The translations under genes and the position numbers were made by a program. Of a stretch of 64,000 nt of DNA, positions 26,545 to 35,775 are shown piece by piece. The first letter of the stretch is position 1; each line of letters starts with the position of its first letter. Source of the stretch: Gammaproteobacteria bacterium (lineage in GTDB: Bacteria; Pseudomonadota; Gammaproteobacteria; Pseudomonadales; Azotimanducaceae); the NCBI GenBank assembly GCA_021773565.1, contig JAJFJZ010000002.1, positions 62,001 to 126,000 of the forward strand, written 5' to 3'. Below the pieces are notes generated by a model. That model saw only the letters and a program-made list of their open reading frames with translations. It ran no database searches and was not told where the DNA came from.

Positions 26545-27624
26545 ATGCAGGCGCATAACACTATTGCTTTAACCCATTATTGGGGGATTAAGTGGATAGA
26601 CAAACTGAGACTCAACCTTTTTGGATTGGCCGTATTCCTGTTTGTGATCGTGTTTGCGCTTTGTTTTGCCGCAGAAAGCCTGATCAATAAAAATAATTCT
26701 TTGGGTGGAGGGCCCCCTAGCGAGCTGAAATACCTGTTTGGATCACTGGTGTCTATTTTTGTAACGGTATGGGTTGCCTTGGTTAGAGGTGCTCAGGCAG
26801 ATTTTGAAGAGATTGAACAATCCAGGCTGCTTTCATCCGTTCCCATGCAGGGTCTTATTCAGGAAGACAGTACTAAACGCAAACTTGAATTGATAATCGG
26901 CGCTATTTTTGGATGTACCATGTATGTGCTGGGCCGTGCCAGTTCGGAACCTGAGGGACTAAAAGGGGCAACTACTGCATTTATGGATGATTTGTCCTAC
27001 TGGTTTGTCGTCCCTTTCTCATTGCTGGGTTTTGTTTCGATGACCATAGTGGGCATCTGTTCTGTGCGTATTACGACCTTTCTGCATCGTCAAACCAGAC
27101 TGTTTCTGTCCATGGCACGATCCCTGGAGATAGATTTATTAGGCACTGATCTGTTAGCAGTATTTGCAAACCAGCCAATTCGTACACTTACCGGTACCAT
27201 CATTTTTGTTTCCAGTATGCTGGTGTTGGGAGACCTCGATAACGCACTGAGCAACAGTTATTATACGGTTGGCATTCCACTGCAAATAGTCATGCTGATT
27301 ACTACAATCATTGTTAGTCCACCGCTCTGGCATCTGCGCAAGCGTGTACGAAGCGCCAAGCGCAGAGAATTGAAAAAGATTCGCCAGGCCATCAACGGGG
27401 AAAAAAACGCATTGCTCGGCTCTCGCATAGAAGGACACGCGCGGCACTTCAAGTTGCCGGACCTGCTTTATTACCAGGATCGCATTGGTGCCGTATGGGA
27501 ATGGCCATTTCATGCACATGTTCGACGCATGGCGTTTTACCTGATTCTGCCGCCAGCCGCATGGTTGATGTCGGCATTGGTCGAGATTATGGTCGACAAC
27601 TTTCTGGTAAGCCCACCAATTTAA
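26545..27624 (+). CDS. Multi-spanning membrane protein of unknown function
   Basis: A 359-aa protein with about seven hydrophobic segments (near residues 24-46, 63-83, 112-130, 150-175, 212-232, 244-266 and 328-350). Between segments 6 and 7 is a charged cytosolic stretch (KRVRSAKRRELKKIRQAING). I do not recognise the family. The gene ends 22 nt before the enoyl-reductase-like gene, so the two may be co-transcribed. The upstream 180 bases separate it from the divergent Arg/Asp-repeat gene and probably hold promoters for both. Confidence 0.7.
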   Translation: MQAHNTIALTHYWGIKWIDKLRLNLFGLAVFLFVIVFALCFAAESLINKNNSLGGGPPSELKYLFGSLVSIFVTVWVALVRGAQADFEEIEQSRLLSSVPMQGLIQEDSTKRKLELIIGAIFGCTMYVLGRASSEPEGLKGATTAFMDDLSYWFVVPFSLLGFVSMTIVGICSVRITTFLHRQTRLFLSMARSLEIDLLGTDLLAVFANQPIRTLTGTIIFVSSMLVLGDLDNALSNSYYTVGIPLQIVMLITTIIVSPPLWHLRKRVRSAKRRELKKIRQAINGEKNALLGSRIEGHARHFKLPDLLYYQDRIGAVWEWPFHAHVRRMAFYLILPPAAWLMSALVEIMVDNFLVSPPI

Positions 27625-27646
27625 GATAATTCACAAGAGAATAAAT

Positions 27647-28885
27647 ATGAACGAATCTGCCAAATACGACCTGATAGTTTATGACGCCACTGGTTTTACC
27701 GGCAAACAGGCCGCTGCTTATATTGCAAAAACTGCACCTTCGACAGTGCGTTGGGCTATTGCAGGAAGGAATCGCAACAAACTTGAGCAGGTTAAGAGTG
27801 CGCTCGACCTGCAGGTAGACGTCATCGTTGCAGATTCTCTGGATATCCCTGCCATCAACTCACTGGTTGCAAGTACCCGGGTAATTCTTACCACCGTAGG
27901 ACCTTATGCCTTGTACGGTGAACCGCTAATTCGCGCCTGCGCCGAATCAGGTGTGGACTATGTGGACATTACCGGAGAAACACCTTTTATCCGCCAGATG
28001 ATCGACGATTGCGAGGCGAAGGCTGTCTCAACCGGCGCTAAAATAGTGCCCTTTTGCGGCTTTGATTCAATTCCTTCTGACATCGGCACTTTTCTGATAG
28101 TGGACTATTTTCGTGCACAGGGTAAAGGCACCAGGCAGGTTAAGGCATTTCACAAGGGCAAGGGCGGGTTTAACGGGGGCACCGCGGCATCCATGCTGAA
28201 TATGATGCGTAACCCGGATATCCAGCGTGATCTGGCCGACCCCATGTTGTTAAACCCCAACAATATGCGTCATGCAGAAGATGCACTGAAAAATATGGAT
28301 CCGGTACTTCCTTCGGACGATGCCGACCTGGGATACTGGGTAGCCCCTTTTATTATGGGGCCTATAAATACCCGCGTGGTACGTAGAAGCAATGCCCTGG
28401 AAAGCGCTCGACAAGCTGCATATGGAAGCGAGTTTCAATATCAGGAATATATGAATCTCGGCAGGACTGTTTCCCTGTTGAGCACCACGGCAGTTTCTGC
28501 AGTGGCAGGCACAATGAATTTGTTAGGTAAGGTGCCGGGTGCCCCTAACCTGCTTGAAAAAATCGTCCCAAGTCCGGGAGAAGGGCCCAGTGAAGCATCG
28601 ATGGACAACGGCTTCTTTGAGTGCCTGCTCGTTGGAACAGCCGAAGATGGTAGCAAAGCCTGGGCAAAAATTTCCGGTAAGGGCGACCCGGGTAACCGAG
28701 CCACGGTTATGTTTCTATGTGAGAGTGCACTTTGCCTTGTAATGGATCGCAATAAACTTCCCGGCGGCGAATCCCGGGCAGGATTCCTGACTCCGGCTAC
28801 CGCCTTTGGTGATGTGTTGGTCAATCGCCTGCGTATGGCTGGGATGAAACTGGACTGCCCGGTTGAAGGCCCGCCAGCCGGTTAA
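27647..28885 (+). CDS. Saccharopine dehydrogenase-like / trans-acting enoyl reductase family protein
   Basis: A 412-aa NAD(P)-binding protein. The N-terminal Rossmann fold starts YDLIVYDATGFTGKQAAAYI, with AIAGRNRNKLEQV as the second strand-helix. The VDYVDITGETPFIRQMIDD segment is typical of the trans-acting enoyl reductases of mycobacterial lipid synthesis and their proteobacterial relatives. Many gammaproteobacteria carry a single copy of unknown role. It probably reduces a lipid-linked double bond or carbonyl. Its stop overlaps the end of the convergent PLP enzyme gene by 4 bases. Confidence 0.85.
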   Translation: MNESAKYDLIVYDATGFTGKQAAAYIAKTAPSTVRWAIAGRNRNKLEQVKSALDLQVDVIVADSLDIPAINSLVASTRVILTTVGPYALYGEPLIRACAESGVDYVDITGETPFIRQMIDDCEAKAVSTGAKIVPFCGFDSIPSDIGTFLIVDYFRAQGKGTRQVKAFHKGKGGFNGGTAASMLNMMRNPDIQRDLADPMLLNPNNMRHAEDALKNMDPVLPSDDADLGYWVAPFIMGPINTRVVRRSNALESARQAAYGSEFQYQEYMNLGRTVSLLSTTAVSAVAGTMNLLGKVPGAPNLLEKIVPSPGEGPSEASMDNGFFECLLVGTAEDGSKAWAKISGKGDPGNRATVMFLCESALCLVMDRNKLPGGESRAGFLTPATAFGDVLVNRLRMAGMKLDCPVEGPPAG

Positions 28886-30171
28886 TCTGTGCATGCACCC
28901 TTCAGCGCTTCATTTAAATCTGCAATCAGATCATCAGGGTGTTCCAGACCTACGGATATGCGAATAAGGCCGTCACTTACACCAACCAGATTGCGTATGT
29001 CCTCGCTGACACCAGAGTGGGTGGTAGATGCCGGGTGACAGACCAGGCTCTCGGTGCCACCCAGGCTTACGGCAGATTTAAACAGGCTCAGGCCATTAAT
29101 AATTTTAAACGCGCGCTCCCGGTTATCAACCACGAAAGAAAACGTCGAGCCCGCACCGCTGGTCTGGCACTGCAGCAAAGCCTGGAATCGCGCATCCTTA
29201 ATGTGGGCGGGATGCAGCACATTCACCGGGCAATAAGTGGATTTGCTCAACCAGTCTGCCACTTTTTTAGCCGATGCTTCAGCACGGTCCATTCTTAATA
29301 CAAGGGTTTCCAGGGATCGACCAATCATCCAGGCACTATGCGGGTCCAGTTGTGACCCATAAGCGCTGCGTATCATTCGAATCTTGCCAAGCATTTCCGA
29401 GTTACCAACCACACTTCCCGCAACCAGGTCACTATGGCCACCGATATACTTGGTAAGGGAATAGATAACCATATCAATACCCTCTGCCAAAGGGCTTTGA
29501 TAGATAGGGCCTAACATCGTGTTATCACAGACGGTTACCGGGCGCGTTCCGGTAAGTTTTTCATAGGCATCAACTGCAGACCGTATGAGCCTGAAATCCA
29601 CCATGGAATTTGTTGGGTTGGCGGGAGATTCGATAAACACCATTTTAATGGTGCCCAGTTCAGCGGCCGCCTGCATGGCATCGTTAATGCCTTCCTCGGA
29701 CAATCCATCATAAAAATCAGCGGACTTAATTCCAAACTCTGGCAATAACTTGCGTATCAGGGTCTCTGTGCCCCCATACAGGGGTGAGCTATGCAATATC
29801 ACATCGCCTGGACGTAAATACGCCAGAAAACAGGCACTGATGGCCGCCATGCCACTGGAAAACACGGAACACGCATCCGCCTGCTCAAATAGTGCTAATC
29901 GGTCCTCAAGAATTTCCAAATTGGGGTTGTTGAAGCGGCTATATACAAGACCGGCGCTTTCATCTTCCGAAAGTTTTCTGCGACCAGCTACCACATCAAA
30001 AAAGTCAGCCCCGTCTTCAGCGGATTTAAAAGCAAAGGTGGAAGTCAAAAACAGGGGCGGTTTTACAGAACCCTCAGACATAAACGGGTCAAAGCCGTAC
30101 GACATCATTTGTGATTCAGGATGTAATTTTTGCGCACCTATTTTTGTCTTGCGATAACGCGACTTGCTCAT
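28882..30171 (-). CDS. Cystathionine gamma-synthase/lyase family PLP enzyme
   Basis: A 429-aa fold-type I PLP enzyme of the Cys/Met metabolism family. The PLP lysine is Lys241 in IYSLTKYIGGHSD, the pyridine-binding Asp is Asp216 in TVCDNTMLGP, and SSGMAAISA at about residue 105 holds the phosphate. The N-terminal insertion ADFFDVVAGRRKLSED is typical of a 'cystathionine gamma-synthase family' subgroup whose reaction is uncertain (gamma-elimination or gamma-replacement). The start overlaps the end of the MATE gene upstream by 4 nt, so the genes are probably co-transcribed. Confidence 0.88.
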   Translation of the reverse strand: MSKSRYRKTKIGAQKLHPESQMMSYGFDPFMSEGSVKPPLFLTSTFAFKSAEDGADFFDVVAGRRKLSEDESAGLVYSRFNNPNLEILEDRLALFEQADACSVFSSGMAAISACFLAYLRPGDVILHSSPLYGGTETLIRKLLPEFGIKSADFYDGLSEEGINDAMQAAAELGTIKMVFIESPANPTNSMVDFRLIRSAVDAYEKLTGTRPVTVCDNTMLGPIYQSPLAEGIDMVIYSLTKYIGGHSDLVAGSVVGNSEMLGKIRMIRSAYGSQLDPHSAWMIGRSLETLVLRMDRAEASAKKVADWLSKSTYCPVNVLHPAHIKDARFQALLQCQTSGAGSTFSFVVDNRERAFKIINGLSLFKSAVSLGGTESLVCHPASTTHSGVSEDIRNLVGVSDGLIRISVGLEHPDDLIADLNEALKGACTD

Positions 30172-31532
30172 AAACCACCTGGGGTAAAGTTGGGAAGGCC
30201 CGAAATTTTACTATAAACAGAACCCATCCGTAACCAGAGAGTGATGGCGCGATACACGTAATACAATATAAGTGATGCCCACAAACCATGGTTTCCAAAG
30301 TTTGTCCCCAATATCTGATATGTAACCAGATACAGGGCAAGCGAGATCAACATGGCATTGCGCATATCCCTGGTTGCAGTAGCGCCAATAAAAATACCGT
30401 CCAGCTGGAAACAAAAAACCGATACCACCGGTGCCGCAATTACCCAGGGCAAATACGTAAGGCCTGCCTGTCTCACACTCTCCACATTAGTAAGAAAATT
30501 GATGATAGATTCACCGCCCAGTGCAAAAACCACACTAAGCAGTACCGAAGTGAGTATCGCCAACTCACTGGTACGATAGATGCCCGATACCAGTCGCTGT
30601 CGATTTTTTGCACCTATCGCAGCACCAACCAGGCTTTCTGCCGCCAGGGCAAATCCATCCATAAAAAATGCCGCAAAGCTTACCAGTTGCATCAGTATTG
30701 AATTTGCAGCGAGCAATACATCTCCTGATTTGGCACCCTGGTTTGTAAACCAGGCAAACGCAAAAATGAGTGAAATGGTGCGAATCATCAAATCCCCATT
30801 CACTACCAGCATTCGCCGCAGGGCAACGGCATCCAGCAGTCTGCCACGCGTGACGCCAAGAGAACGAGTGGCAAAGGAGCCAAGCGTTGTCAGGCGCTTT
30901 CGAAACATAAACAAGGCAACAATAAGGGTGAGGTATTCGGCGATAAGTGTGGCACTGGCAACGCCTGCGATACCCCATTCAAAGCCAAGAACAAAAACTA
31001 CATCGAGTACAATATTCACACCATTCAACAGAAACTGTAGTTTTAGGACTGCACGGGTATCCTGCAATCCCAGAAACAAACCCAACAGCGCAAGATTTAT
31101 CAGCGTAGCCGGTGCGCTCCAGATACGAATAGAAAAGTATTCTGCCGCTCCTTCTTCAACCAGGACACTGCCATCCAGAAAATACAAAGCCGCACGCAAC
31201 AGCGGAACATGTAATACAAGCAGGACTAGCCCAACTGCCAGGGCCAGTAATATGGCGCGGTATACGGAGGCTTTCACTTCTTCGATCTCGTTCGCACCAT
31301 AGGCCTGTGCTACCAAACCGGTGGTCCCCATGCGCAGAAAACCAAAACCCCAATACAAAAAGCTGAAGATCAGGGCACCCAGTGCGATACTTCCAATAAG
31401 TGAAACACGCCCAAGGTTTCCTATGACTGCAGTGTCCACCAGCCCGAGTAAGGGGATAGAAATATTGGAAAGAATGATAGGCCAGGCTATTCGGAGAACA
31501 CGCGCCCGACTGATAGTTGAGGAAGGACTCAC
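30168..31532 (-). CDS. MATE family efflux transporter (DinF-like)
   Basis: A 454-aa membrane protein with 12 predicted helices in two related halves. It begins RVLRIAWPIILSNISIPLLG and contains the MATE signature VDTAVIGNLG and GTTGLVAQAYGA. The closest group by appearance is the DinF/NorM-like multidrug or metabolite exporters driven by Na+ or H+. A GTG start at 31532 overlaps the stop of the GTPase gene in a GTGA. No repressor gene is adjacent, so regulation is not evident. Confidence 0.88.
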   Translation of the reverse strand: MSPSSTISRARVLRIAWPIILSNISIPLLGLVDTAVIGNLGRVSLIGSIALGALIFSFLYWGFGFLRMGTTGLVAQAYGANEIEEVKASVYRAILLALAVGLVLLVLHVPLLRAALYFLDGSVLVEEGAAEYFSIRIWSAPATLINLALLGLFLGLQDTRAVLKLQFLLNGVNIVLDVVFVLGFEWGIAGVASATLIAEYLTLIVALFMFRKRLTTLGSFATRSLGVTRGRLLDAVALRRMLVVNGDLMIRTISLIFAFAWFTNQGAKSGDVLLAANSILMQLVSFAAFFMDGFALAAESLVGAAIGAKNRQRLVSGIYRTSELAILTSVLLSVVFALGGESIINFLTNVESVRQAGLTYLPWVIAAPVVSVFCFQLDGIFIGATATRDMRNAMLISLALYLVTYQILGTNFGNHGLWASLILYYVYRAITLWLRMGSVYSKISGLPNFTPGGL

Positions 31533-32911
31533 TTACAGAGATTTTCTATCTGGCGTACCAGGCTAACCATACCTTTTGAGTCTATCAACTGGTGTTCACG
31601 AATTTGTTTAAAGAGATCACTCAATACCTGTCTCTGTTTCATGTTCATCGACTCGGAGAAACTATTGGCAGATTCGCTGCTAACAGCTATTGCGTCGCGC
31701 AGTGCATGGTTTCTCTCGGAGACAAGACGATAAAACAGTACCACCCGTCCCAGAACGACCCACGGGAAATTAACATCTGATACGGGCCCCACATGTAACT
31801 CATAGCCACCTATGGGACTACCCAGTACTTCGACGTCCGATATCTGTCTGGCAGCAAAAATTGCACTCACTCCACCCACCACAGCGCCAATACCCGCACC
31901 TAGAAACAGCGATGCCCCACCCACCATCATGTCCAGACCACCGCCAGCCACGGCGCCGGAAGCAGCCCCGGTAATTGCCAATTGGGTATTGGATAAACCA
32001 AACAAACTAAAACTGCGCTCGGAAAATATATCTTCCTGCAACAATTGGTTGCGCTCTATATTACGTTCCAGTTTTGTGTGTCCACAAATCTGTTGCAACA
32101 CATCACAACATTGTTCTTCACGCTCTCGAATGTTGTCCTTTAGTTTGGAAACCAGACTGGATTGCAACTGTAAATCAATATTCTCATCATCCAGTTGAGC
32201 AGACTCACGTTTGCACATCACCGCCAACAGTAGCTCGGCAATTTCACGCGCCGCCCGGTGTAACCTTTGTGCCCGGTTTTCCTCCAGTACGCCAATCGCC
32301 AGATCCAGTGAGGCAAACCACGATTCATCCAGCGCCTGAAAGGCCCGCAACAAATCTATGCGTTTTTTAAAATCTGCATGCTGGGCGTCAAACACCCTGA
32401 CGATGGAAAAATACTGATCCAGGGCACGACGCCACTCGCTTACATGTTCTTCACCACCAATCAGATTTATCAGCGCCATGCGCGGCTGCCCGGTCCACTG
32501 TAAAATTTGCATTTCACTTTCATACTCGGACCCATAAGGGCGCGCACCGTCTACGACGTACAAAATTCCAGCACCCTTCATAATAGGTTTCAACAGTTCG
32601 CATTCATCATGAAATCGAGGATCATTGGCAAATTCCTGTATAAACCTGTTTAACGAAGCACGTCGGTCCGCCACAGATGTTTCGGAATTTTTCAACCACT
32701 CAAGCATTTCACGGGCACGTTGAAATCCCGGGGTATCAATCAGCTCATAAAGCGTTTCACCGTCCATGCACATGGGGTAGGAATGGGCGTCACGGGTAGT
32801 GCCCGGAATTTCAGAAATACCCACAGTTTCATCTTCTGCAAGGGTGGCAACGATGCTGCTTTTACCCTTATTGGGATGCCCGGTTATGGCAAAACGGGGT
32901 GTGCTGTTCAT
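31529..32911 (-). CDS. GTPase with DUF3482 domain
   Basis: A 460-aa protein. The GTPase domain starts at once with the P-loop GHPNKGKSS (residues 10-18), then IPGTTRDA as switch I and DTPGF as G3. The C-terminal part contains a glycine-rich hydrophobic segment (residues about 310-350, GAASGAVAGGGLDMMVGGAS) that may insert in a membrane. This matches the DUF3482 family, which normally neighbours DUF2868 proteins; here the DUF2868 gene is immediately upstream with a 4-nt overlap. The function of the pair is unknown; a membrane-linked GTP switch is likely. Confidence 0.88.
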   Translation of the reverse strand: MNSTPRFAITGHPNKGKSSIVATLAEDETVGISEIPGTTRDAHSYPMCMDGETLYELIDTPGFQRAREMLEWLKNSETSVADRRASLNRFIQEFANDPRFHDECELLKPIMKGAGILYVVDGARPYGSEYESEMQILQWTGQPRMALINLIGGEEHVSEWRRALDQYFSIVRVFDAQHADFKKRIDLLRAFQALDESWFASLDLAIGVLEENRAQRLHRAAREIAELLLAVMCKRESAQLDDENIDLQLQSSLVSKLKDNIREREEQCCDVLQQICGHTKLERNIERNQLLQEDIFSERSFSLFGLSNTQLAITGAASGAVAGGGLDMMVGGASLFLGAGIGAVVGGVSAIFAARQISDVEVLGSPIGGYELHVGPVSDVNFPWVVLGRVVLFYRLVSERNHALRDAIAVSSESANSFSESMNMKQRQVLSDLFKQIREHQLIDSKGMVSLVRQIENLCK

Positions 32912-34386
32912 AAGTCGGGCTCAACAAACAATTGAGCATCGGAAAGGCGTTTTGAGGCATGTCGCCAGATGCGTACCTCCTGTTGGTCCGCAACAGATAA
33001 ATCAGGGCCAAGCGGAAACAGAATAATCTGGGTTTTGTCCCCACATTTCTGGCGCAACAGCGCAATAAAATCGAGCATGTCGTTAAGTGGCGGTTCCCAG
33101 GATTTCACTGCAATAAGAATGCTATCCGAGCGCTTCTCAAGCAGTGTCGTGATGGTTTCCATATCCTCCGCCATGCTACACGCTCCACCCGCTTTGTATG
33201 CCTGACTAACCTGCACACTGCTGTCTTTCTCAAGCCGTGATAACAGTTGAAATCTCTCTGCCGCATCTGCCCAGATGATGAGTGGTACACTACCCGATAT
33301 CGAATTTGGTTTGGCATGGGGTTCCTCGTCTAAAAGCATCTCTGGGCTAATCAAAACGGGCGATCCAAGCGCAACCTCGGGCGTGCGCATGCGGTCCAGC
33401 AGGGAGATCACCTGTGGGTTATCCATCAACAGCGTCGCCAACGCCCTTTGTACGAACACCCGGCTGATAGACAACAGCACAACTCGGGGCAGCAATCCAT
33501 AACTCAATATGCAGGCCACCACAAATGGCCACCAGGCGGTGAGGCTTTGTGCAATAAAAGGTGTGGCTTGCTCTGCACCCAATCGGTAGAACCTGGACTG
33601 CTCGATAAGTGCTTGTGTTGGCGAGGCATCTGGCCAGATTCCCGCCCATGGTAAGGACACGAGGTAGATGAGCTTTTGGAACTGAACCGTTTCAAACATG
33701 AGGGTACTGCTCCAGCCGAAGGCAAGATCGGTAAATACGATCAGTAGTACAGCGCCCAACAGAGCACCGGTATTAAAGGCGCAGCCCAAAAGTTGGGACC
33801 AGGAAAACAATTGCCAACGCAACAGGAGATTGTGCGCCTGGGTATGGTCCGATGTACCCATAAAAAATACTGAACTGGATGAAGACTTGAGCAGGGTTCT
33901 GTGCATAATCCCGGATATCATTGCTCCCACGTTGAGGCTGGCCAATGCCCTGCTCAAAAAGTTCTGTCCAGGCAATAACATGAGTAAGGAAGTTCCAATA
34001 AACACTGACTGCAGAATCACAAATACCGCTATCAGTGTCACAACATTAATCGGGTGGCTGCCATCGTATTGAAAGACTGCAGCAATCACACCCAACCCGC
34101 TTAACAAGCCAAACACGACTGCCGCCAGGCCAACCAGTCCACGGACCCTTATCAACTTATTGCCTTCGTTATGCTCACCCGGACGGTCTGCGCTTATCTG
34201 TTGCCACCAGCACTGAACCGTCTTTAGCGGTTGATCCAGAATGTTCTCACATGCACCCTGCCCTATTTGCCTGTCCCGATGCTGGCGTTTTGCATAGGGT
34301 GCTGCGCGATCGGCCTCCAGAAAATGCAGTATATTCACCGTATCTTCAAACAGGGTGCGCCCGGATCGCTCCCTTATTTCAGGCAT
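32908..34386 (-). CDS. DUF2868 membrane protein, partner of the DUF3482 GTPase
   Basis: A 492-aa protein, ATG at 34386. It has membrane segments near residues 85-108, 117-137, 200-225 and 290-310, and a soluble C-terminal half that ends with a Rossmann-like sequence (SDSILIAVKSWEPP, TQIILFPLGPDLS). The protein matches the DUF2868 family, found next to DUF3482 GTPases across Proteobacteria. It overlaps the GTPase gene by ATGA. I cannot assign a function beyond a likely membrane anchor or sensor for the GTPase. Confidence 0.85.
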   Translation of the reverse strand: MPEIRERSGRTLFEDTVNILHFLEADRAAPYAKRQHRDRQIGQGACENILDQPLKTVQCWWQQISADRPGEHNEGNKLIRVRGLVGLAAVVFGLLSGLGVIAAVFQYDGSHPINVVTLIAVFVILQSVFIGTSLLMLLPGQNFLSRALASLNVGAMISGIMHRTLLKSSSSSVFFMGTSDHTQAHNLLLRWQLFSWSQLLGCAFNTGALLGAVLLIVFTDLAFGWSSTLMFETVQFQKLIYLVSLPWAGIWPDASPTQALIEQSRFYRLGAEQATPFIAQSLTAWWPFVVACILSYGLLPRVVLLSISRVFVQRALATLLMDNPQVISLLDRMRTPEVALGSPVLISPEMLLDEEPHAKPNSISGSVPLIIWADAAERFQLLSRLEKDSSVQVSQAYKAGGACSMAEDMETITTLLEKRSDSILIAVKSWEPPLNDMLDFIALLRQKCGDKTQIILFPLGPDLSVADQQEVRIWRHASKRLSDAQLFVEPDL

Positions 34387-34456
34387 TCAGGATCCACAAG
34401 CGGTAAAGTCATTGAATCGGGCATGTTCACCAGTGTAGTGTATCGAACCTGTTCTA

Positions 34457-35740
34457 TTGAACCAATTGTATTTAGGTGGAGATCCACTCCCTATTTTTGA
34501 CGCTCTATACCTAAAATTCCCTGCTCTGGCCTTCCCTTTGTTTCGAAGTTACTGGATTGCATCTTTCGCCTCGGTAGGTGCAACCCAACTGGTGATACTT
34601 GGACAGGGCTGGTTAATCTTCAAGCTCTCCGGGTCTGCTCTGGAATTAGGTTATCTGGGTGCGGCGGCTTCAATACCAACTATTTTGCTGGCCATCATCG
34701 GGGGTGCAATGGCAGACCGCTTCGATAAGCGGGTACTGTTGATGTTGTGTTCTGCATCAAACGTACTATTGCTCAGCAGCCTGGCCCTGCTTGATTTTCT
34801 TGGGGTGGTAGAGGTCTGGCATATCCTGTGTATCGCTCTGATGATCTCATTTATTACCGGTATCGAATGGCCCACTCGCTCCGCGTTTTTTCCACACCTG
34901 ATAAAAAGAGATGGCATGTTAAGCGCGGTGGCGCTAAATGCCTTTATTTGGCAATCCACCCGTATGGCTATGCCAGCACTTGGGGGACTGATCATTGCGC
35001 TGTGGGGTACCTGGAGCATATTTGCGCTGGCAGCCCTGGGCTATTGTTATATGTTTGGCGTTATCCTGACCATGAAAATTCACGTTCCAGGCAATAAAAC
35101 CCACTCAACGTGGACGCAGGCCAAGCAGGGAATTGCTTTTATTTTGCACCACGAAATATTCGGCTGGCTCATTCTTCTTGCCATGGTGTGTATGTTCTTT
35201 GGCAACTCCTACATTCAGATAATGCCGGTATTTATCGATCTTATGGGGTCAGATGAACAGGGCTACGGCACTATTCTTTCAGCTGGTGGCGTGGGCTCAC
35301 TAGTAGGCACTTTCTTCATTATCAGCTTGCAACATTCTCCCTATCTTGGCCGCGTAATTCTGGCCGGTGCTGCGGGTTTGAGTATCTGTTTACTAGGTTT
35401 CTGGTTGAGTGCGATTTACGGAAGTTTTTACAGCGCTATTCTGTTTACCATGTTGTCTTCGGCTTTCGGTTCAGCATTGATGATCAGTAGTATGACAGTG
35501 CTACAAATGAAAGTGACAGACCAATATAGGGGCAGGGTAAATGGAATTCACAGCATGTCCTATAGTATGGTTCCCCTGGGAGGTCTGTTTTTGGGAATGC
35601 TGGCAGACAGTTTCAGTGCCCCCATGGCAGTACTGTTTGGGGCCTGTGTAAGTCTGCTGTTTTGTATGTTCGTGACGCTGCGCATTCCGGCAATTCGAAA
35701 CTTTGACGGCAGGGAATTCAGGGATATCAAAAACGATTAA
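34457..35740 (+). CDS. MFS transporter (EntS/MFS_3-like)
   Basis: An approximately 427-aa, 12-helix transporter. Motif A-like GGAMADRFDKRVLLM lies after helix 2 near residue 83, and a second copy GMLADSF lies late in the chain. The start is uncertain: TTG codons at 34457 and 34466 are in frame and no ATG occurs before the first helix (FRSYWIASFASVGATQLVIL). A strong AGGTGGAG at about 34472 has no start codon after it in this frame, which could mean a non-standard start. It is transcribed divergently from the DUF2868 gene. Substrate unknown; the next gene is 35 bases downstream. Confidence 0.85.
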   Translation: MNQLYLGGDPLPIFDALYLKFPALAFPLFRSYWIASFASVGATQLVILGQGWLIFKLSGSALELGYLGAAASIPTILLAIIGGAMADRFDKRVLLMLCSASNVLLLSSLALLDFLGVVEVWHILCIALMISFITGIEWPTRSAFFPHLIKRDGMLSAVALNAFIWQSTRMAMPALGGLIIALWGTWSIFALAALGYCYMFGVILTMKIHVPGNKTHSTWTQAKQGIAFILHHEIFGWLILLAMVCMFFGNSYIQIMPVFIDLMGSDEQGYGTILSAGGVGSLVGTFFIISLQHSPYLGRVILAGAAGLSICLLGFWLSAIYGSFYSAILFTMLSSAFGSALMISSMTVLQMKVTDQYRGRVNGIHSMSYSMVPLGGLFLGMLADSFSAPMAVLFGACVSLLFCMFVTLRIPAIRNFDGREFRDIKND

Positions 35741-35775
35741 TAGAAAATCCATCATTCACAGGAGGATTCAGGATT

